64,000 bases of DNA, from NCBI RefSeq assembly GCF_008041935.1, contig NZ_VKAC01000005.1, positions 186,001 to 250,000 of the forward strand, read 5' to 3'. This document shows, piece after piece, positions 59,943 through 64,000 of the stretch. Source of the DNA: Quadrisphaera setariae (GTDB taxonomy: Bacteria > Actinomycetota > Actinomycetes > Actinomycetales > Quadrisphaeraceae). The position numbers were made by a program, and so were the translations under genes. A model generated the notes under the pieces. That model saw only the letters and a program-made list of their open reading frames with translations. It was not told where the DNA came from and did not search any database. Every line of letters starts with the position of its first letter. Positions within the stretch are counted from its first letter, which is position 1.

Positions 59943-61910
59943 TTGACGGCGACCAGGGCCGTGCGCACGCTGGTGACCACCGCGCTGCTGGCTTGCGCGT
60001 TCGCGGTCCTCTGGGTGGTCCTCGTGACGCCCAGCGCCTCCGCGGCCGACCGCGACGACACGTCCGGCTCGTCCTTGCTGGCCGGTGTCACCGGTGCCGC
60101 GGACGGAGCTGTCGACGGCGTCACGAAGACCCTTGCGAACGTCGCCCCCACCTCGCACGACGCCGAGGCGCCCGCGCAGCTGCCAGTGCCTGACGCCCCG
60201 GCGACCAGGAGGCACGAGGACGACGACGAGCAGGCCCAGCCGGCTGACGCCGCCCCTGCGTCGTCGCCGCACCAGGCCGCTGACGAGCCCGCGGCGCAGT
60301 CGGCCGGCTCCACGGACGACGAGACCGCCGCGAAGGACCGGGTCACCTCGCAGCCGGCGCGCGACGACGGCCCGGAGGCCGCCGACCAGGCGGAGGCTCA
60401 GCCCGTCGACCAGGCCGCTGAGCAGGCTGACGACCGCGCCGATGACCAGGCCGCCGCGACGCCCGCCCACCAGGACGGCGACCGGGGAGCCGACGAGAGC
60501 GCCCAGCGCCCCCACGAGCCCCAGGACGTGCTGAGCGGCGCCCTCGCGACCGTCGAGGAGGCGGTGCCGGCGGCGGAGCCCGTCTCGAGCGCTGTCCAGC
60601 CCGTCGCCTCCGCCCTGGCGCCCGCCACCGCCGCCGCCGCTCCCGTGGTCGACCCGGTGGCCCGCGCCGTGGAGCCCGTCGTGGAGCCCGCGGTCACGGA
60701 GGTCGTGCAGCCGGTCGCAGCGCCCGTCTCCCACGTCGCCGAGCCGCTGGCCCGAGCCGTCGAACCGGCGGTGGAGGCCGCGGCCGACCCCGTCGTCGCC
60801 CCTGGTGCAGCCGCCCTCGAGCCCGTCGTGGCCGACGTCGCAGCGCCCGTCGTCGCGCCTGTGGCCGATGCCGCTGCGCCGCTCGTGGAGCAGGCGGTCG
60901 TCCCCGTCGTCGAGGCCGCGTCCAGGGCGACCGCACCCGTGGTCCAGGACGTCGCAGCGCCCGTCGTCGTGCCCGTCGCCGCTGTGGCCGGCGACGTGTC
61001 CGACGCCGTGGTGGTGCCCGTCGTCCAGTCCGTCGCGGACGCTGCTGCCCCCGTCGTCAGCGGCGCGGCCGTCCCGGTGGTGGAGCCGGTCACCCGGCCG
61101 CTGGGGTCCCTCGGCGGCCTGGTGGCCGAGACCGCGGTCGTCCCGGTGGTGGAGGCGGTCGCAGACCCCGTCGTGAGGGGTGTCGCCGCCCCCGCCGTCG
61201 ACGGCGTCGCCGGGGGAGTGGTCGAGCCGGTCGTCGCGGGCGCCGTCGGTCCTGTCGCGGCGTCCGTCGTCGCCCCTGCCGTCGCCGCTGTCCCCGTCGC
61301 CGTCCCGGTGGTCCCCGCCGTCCTGACGCCGCTTCCTGCGGCCCTCACCGCCACCGCCGCTGGAGTCCTGCCGACGGGCGTTCCGCGCGTCGTGGACGTG
61401 CCGTCAGCGAGCGGCCCCAGCGCCGCCGCCCGTGCCGCGACCACGCCGGCCCCGACGACCCAGACCACGACGACGACCGCGCCCACCCAGACCGCAGCGG
61501 ATGCGGTCGGCCCTCTCGGGCCCCCGGCGCCCCTGACGTCCGCCGGTGCGCCGGAGCTGGTGCTCGCGCCCCCGGCGCCCAGCGCTGCCGCCGCAGACGT
61601 CCTGCAGACCCTCCTCGCGGCCGGTGCGCGCGCCACGGCCACCGACACCGCCATCGCGACCGGCGCTGCGGGCGGTGCCCCGGCCCCGGCCGGTGGGGCG
61701 CCCGGCTCCCCTGCGGGCCCGCACGCGGTGGTGCTCTCCGGCGTCGGCGCCACGAGCTCCGCCTCGGGCGCGAGCGGTGGCCACGACGGCCCCAGCGCCG
61801 TCCTCCCAGCCTTCCTCGTCCTCGCCGCGGCCGGATGCGCCGGTCGCGCCCTGGCCCGCTCCACGCGGCCCCCGCAGCGCGCGTCGCTGCCCCTCGTCCG
61901 ACCCGCCTGA
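59943..61910 (+). CDS. Val/Ala/Pro-repeat secreted protein with C-terminal anchor helix
   Basis: A 655-residue surface protein. Signal peptide: VRTLVTTALLACAFAVLWVVLVTPSASAAD type, cleaved after about residue 35. Then an acidic, Gln/Asp-rich region (about 70-190), and about 250 residues of degenerate 11-15-residue units of the form PVVxPVAxAxxPxVExA. A Thr/Pro-rich stretch follows, and one helix near the end (VLPAFLVLAAAGCAGRALA) precedes an Arg-rich tail. No LPxTG. Likely an extended wall-spanning protein. The TTG start sits behind GGGGGGCGGAGG; GTG 59961 is an alternative. Confidence 0.75.
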   Translation: MTATRAVRTLVTTALLACAFAVLWVVLVTPSASAADRDDTSGSSLLAGVTGAADGAVDGVTKTLANVAPTSHDAEAPAQLPVPDAPATRRHEDDDEQAQPADAAPASSPHQAADEPAAQSAGSTDDETAAKDRVTSQPARDDGPEAADQAEAQPVDQAAEQADDRADDQAAATPAHQDGDRGADESAQRPHEPQDVLSGALATVEEAVPAAEPVSSAVQPVASALAPATAAAAPVVDPVARAVEPVVEPAVTEVVQPVAAPVSHVAEPLARAVEPAVEAAADPVVAPGAAALEPVVADVAAPVVAPVADAAAPLVEQAVVPVVEAASRATAPVVQDVAAPVVVPVAAVAGDVSDAVVVPVVQSVADAAAPVVSGAAVPVVEPVTRPLGSLGGLVAETAVVPVVEAVADPVVRGVAAPAVDGVAGGVVEPVVAGAVGPVAASVVAPAVAAVPVAVPVVPAVLTPLPAALTATAAGVLPTGVPRVVDVPSASGPSAAARAATTPAPTTQTTTTTAPTQTAADAVGPLGPPAPLTSAGAPELVLAPPAPSAAAADVLQTLLAAGARATATDTAIATGAAGGAPAPAGGAPGSPAGPHAVVLSGVGATSSASGASGGHDGPSAVLPAFLVLAAAGCAGRALARSTRPPQRASLPLVRPA

Positions 61911-62016
61911 CACCTCTCCCTCCCGACGGCTGCGGCCGCCCGGCACTGCCCGTGCGCCCGCTGCGGACCTCGCCGTTCCGCACCCCGGTCGAAGCTCGGA
62001 AGAGAGAAGTCCCGCC

Positions 62017-63222
62017 ATGTCCGTGCGCACCTGCCTGCGCGCGCCGGCCGCTCTGCTCGTGTCGCTCGTCGTCCTGCTCCCAGGACTGCCCGCCACCGCG
62101 CAGCCGGTCACCGCCGCGCCCGTTCCTCCCGTCACCGCCTCCGCACCAGACGCCGCCGCCCCCGTCAGCGGGGCCACCACCGCCACCAGCACCCGCGAAC
62201 CCGCCTCTGGAGGTGCGACCTACGTCGTCGCCTCCGGCGACACGCTCACCGGCATCGCCCGCGCCTTCGGCACGCCCGGTGGCTGGCCCCAGCTCTACGC
62301 CGCCAACCGCGACGCGATCGGGCCCTGGCCCGACAGGTTGCGGCCCGGCACCCAGCTCCTGCTCTCCGGCGCGCCGCCGGTGGCCCAGCCAGCGGACCAG
62401 TCCGCGCAGGCGGCGTACGCGGTCGCCCGGGGCGACTCGCTGCGCTCCGTGGCCGCTCGCCTCGGCGTCGAGGGCGGTTGGCCCGCCCTGTACGCCGCCA
62501 ACCGGGACGCGGTCGGACCTGACCCCGACCGCCTCGCCGTGGGCACCCGGCTCGTGCTGCCCGCGAGCTCCGCGGCCGGGGCGCCGTCCGCGGACGCCGT
62601 ACCGCCGCCAGCGCCCGACGGGGGAGTGGGCACCCGTCTGGGGGCGGCGCCCGAGACCTCGTCAGCAGCCCCCGTCACGCCGAGCGCTCCCGCCGAGCCG
62701 GGTCGGCCCGCTGCGCCGGCCGCCCCGGCTACCCCGGCCACCCCGGGTGCGGAGCCGGCCGTGCCGGGCTGGGTGGTCTGGCCGCTCGTCGTGGTGGGCG
62801 TCCTCGCGGCGGCGGTGCTCCTCGGCGACCCGCTGGTGGCCCTGCTGCGCCGGCGCCGCGCCGCCACCGCCTCCGGGGCCTCCGGCGCCTCCCGCGCCGC
62901 CCGTGACGAGCAGCAGCGCGCCCCGCTCAGCCTGGTCCGGCCCGTCGTCGACGTCGGCACTCCGGACGAGGCGTCCCCGTCGGCCGGCGCCGCCGACGCT
63001 CCCGCCGTCCACGTGGCGCAGCACCCGACGCTGCTCGTCAGCTACAGCCCCGCGGACGACCTCGTGCTCCTGCTGCTCCCCGAGGAGCACGACGTCGACG
63101 ACGTGCTGCAGGTGGCGCGGGTGGCCCTGCCCGAGCGCGCCTACCGGGAGGTGGAGCGCCGCCTGCCCACGCCGCTGCGCCCGACGGCCCGCGGGCCGGT
63201 CAGCGCTCGGTGGGCGGGGTGA
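62017..63222 (+). CDS. Secreted/membrane protein with two LysM domains
   Basis: A 401-residue protein: signal peptide (about 1-30, LLVSLVVLLPGLPATAQ), an Ala/Pro/Thr linker, LysM 1 (YVVASGDTLTGIARAFGTPGGWPQLYAANRD, about 68-112), LysM 2 (YAVARGDSLRSVAARLGVEGGWPALYAANRD, about 132-180), a Pro/Ala linker, a membrane helix (about 250-275) and a cytoplasmic tail with DLVLLLLPEEHDVDDVLQVARVALPERAY. LysM binds peptidoglycan or chitin-like GlcNAc chains. The 3' end overlaps the convergent HTH gene by 23 bases. Confidence 0.88.
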   Translation: MSVRTCLRAPAALLVSLVVLLPGLPATAQPVTAAPVPPVTASAPDAAAPVSGATTATSTREPASGGATYVVASGDTLTGIARAFGTPGGWPQLYAANRDAIGPWPDRLRPGTQLLLSGAPPVAQPADQSAQAAYAVARGDSLRSVAARLGVEGGWPALYAANRDAVGPDPDRLAVGTRLVLPASSAAGAPSADAVPPPAPDGGVGTRLGAAPETSSAAPVTPSAPAEPGRPAAPAAPATPATPGAEPAVPGWVVWPLVVVGVLAAAVLLGDPLVALLRRRRAATASGASGASRAARDEQQRAPLSLVRPVVDVGTPDEASPSAGAADAPAVHVAQHPTLLVSYSPADDLVLLLLPEEHDVDDVLQVARVALPERAYREVERRLPTPLRPTARGPVSARWAG

Positions 63223-63691
63223 CGCGGCGGGCGCTCGCGGCGCGCAGCGACTCGACGAGCGCCGCCACGTGGCGGCGGTCGTCGGGGGAGAGGTCGGCCA
63301 GGCCCGCGACGATCACCGCGGTGTCGGGCTCCACCTCGACGGTGCCGTGCGACAGCCCCGTGGCCTCGGCGACGGCCGCCTGCAGCGTGGTCAGGGGCAG
63401 CTCGAGCGCGCCGGCGAGGGCCTCCAGCCGGCTGGGCCGGGGAGCGCGCTGGATGGGTGTGGTGGCGAGGTGGTGGACGGTCGAGCGGGGCAGGCCGCTG
63501 CGACGGGCGACGTCTCCGTAGGACCAGCCGCGCTCGCGCATGCGGTCCTGCAGGAGGCGCTGCACCGCGCCCCGCGGACCGTCCAGCGGGCCGGACGGAG
63601 CGCCGTCGCCGGCTCCCTGCTCGGGACGCTCGGCCGCCTGCGCGGCCGGTCCGTCCACCCCGCGCGCCGAGGGGTCGGGATGCGTGCTCAC
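63200..63691 (-). CDS. HTH (XRE/Cro-like) transcriptional regulator
   Basis: A 163-residue regulator. After a disordered 45-residue N-terminus comes LQDRMRERGWSYGDVARRSGLPRSTVHHLATTPIQRAPRPSRLEALAGALELPLTTLQAAVAEATG, a helix-turn-helix with XRE spacing. A short C-terminal helical segment (DLSPDDRRHVAALVESLRAA) follows. GTG 63691 is one of three consecutive GTGs; GGAG lies 8 bases upstream. Divergent from the small gene at 63928, so it may control that gene. Ligand and target unknown. Confidence 0.82.
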   Translation of the reverse strand: MSTHPDPSARGVDGPAAQAAERPEQGAGDGAPSGPLDGPRGAVQRLLQDRMRERGWSYGDVARRSGLPRSTVHHLATTPIQRAPRPSRLEALAGALELPLTTLQAAVAEATGLSHGTVEVEPDTAVIVAGLADLSPDDRRHVAALVESLRAASARRVTPPTER

Positions 63692-63927
63692 CACCACTGC
63701 TCCGCCGTCCTCCCGGTCGCTGCCCGTCCTGCGCTCCGGGAAGTGCACCACAGAGCCGGGTCGGCGCGGGGGTTGCACATCGCTGGAACGCCGCCTACTG
63801 TACAAGTTACTTGGACAGAACGTCCAAGGGTGTTGGTCGACAGGTCGAGCCGGGATCTCCCAGGGGGGGCGGTTCGACCGGGCTCGGCCAGCACCTGGGG
63901 CACCACAGAGGCACAAGGAGACGTGCG
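63692..63927. promoter_or_regulatory. Divergent regulatory region between HTH gene and small-peptide gene
   Basis: 236 bases, locally AT-richer than the rest of the window. Contains the inverted repeat CTTGGAC-AGAAC-GTCCAAG (63810-63828) next to a TGTACA palindrome. On the minus strand TACAGT is a -10 candidate for the HTH gene. The inverted repeat is a good candidate operator. Confidence 0.5.
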
Positions 63928-64000
63928 ATGACTGTTCTCACTGCAGCCGACCTGGCACTCGAGTCCGTCGAGATGCTCCCGACCCGCGAGACCCTCAACG
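63928..64000 (+). CDS. Start of a small-peptide gene, truncated by window edge
   Basis: Only 24 residues are visible: MTVLTAADLALESV then EMLPTRETLN. ACAAGGAGACG precedes the ATG with ideal spacing. The codons are less GC-biased than elsewhere (ACT GTT CTC ACT GCA). From memory the start resembles short uncharacterised actinobacterial peptides with an ALESxELLPxRETL opening, often beside HTH regulators; I cannot confirm that here. The acidic, leader-like N-terminus could belong to a secreted or modified peptide. Full length unknown. Confidence 0.7.
   Translation, partial: MTVLTAADLALESVEMLPTRETLN

Overview
The window is very GC-rich, uses GTG starts heavily, and chains many genes by 4-base ATGA/GTGA overlaps. 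That points to a high-GC actinobacterium. The backbone glmU-prs-rplY-pth ... mfd ... eno-ftsB/divIC-DUF501 ... ppx is the housekeeping order known from actinobacteria such as Mycobacterium. Motility-type (sigma-28-like) promoters fit a motile, Kineosporia/Kineococcus-like relative, but that placement is a guess. I found no rRNA, tRNA, CRISPR array or insertion sequence.

Layout. 1-4584: glmU (5' end missing), prs, a small membrane protein, rplY, pth and a low-molecular-weight tyrosine phosphatase. 4681-13350: a Wzc-type tyrosine kinase, a CBM48-like protein, a glucose-1-phosphate cytidylyltransferase, an FMN oxidase, a GMC oxidoreductase, a glycosyltransferase and an amidohydrolase. 13507-17109: mfd. 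17219-44193: a large exopolysaccharide island. It carries glycosyltransferases, a DegT aminotransferase, a sugar-modification operon (epimerase, RfbC-like cupin, SAF-domain oxidoreductase), three paralogous GH26-type glycosidases (one fused to cell-wall-binding repeats), a Wzy-like polymerase, a Wzx-like flippase, a degenerate Wzc-like protein, a polyprenyl-phosphate sugar transferase and a stand-alone mannose-6-phosphate-isomerase cupin. 44370-46962: eno, ftsB/divIC, DUF501. 47383-54551: a histidine kinase divergent from a tightly coupled operon receiver - HEAT protein - membrane GT2 synthase - histidine kinase. 54659-59711: a carotenoid-desaturase-like oxidoreductase, ppx, a CPBP-like membrane protein, and a PadR/membrane-protein pair. 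59943-64000: a Val/Ala/Pro repeat surface protein, a LysM protein, an HTH regulator and the start of a small-peptide gene.

How it fits together. The island looks like a Wzx/Wzy polysaccharide pathway. The PGT at 42255 starts the lipid-linked unit, glycosyltransferases extend it, the flippase exports it and the polymerase joins units. The kinase and phosphatase set chain length, and the secreted GH26 enzymes could trim, release or retain the polymer. The receiver-HEAT-GT2-kinase operon looks like a second, synthase-type polysaccharide machine with built-in phosphorelay control. It is divergently transcribed from a partner kinase through two matched CTCAAG-N15-GCCGA promoters, which suggests coupling to motility. 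This operon is the strongest candidate for an undescribed system here.

The DNA between genes is also distinctive. Long perfect hairpins without T-tracts separate many convergent or adjacent genes. Four different palindromic intergenic elements occur. Several genes appear to start on leaderless transcripts.
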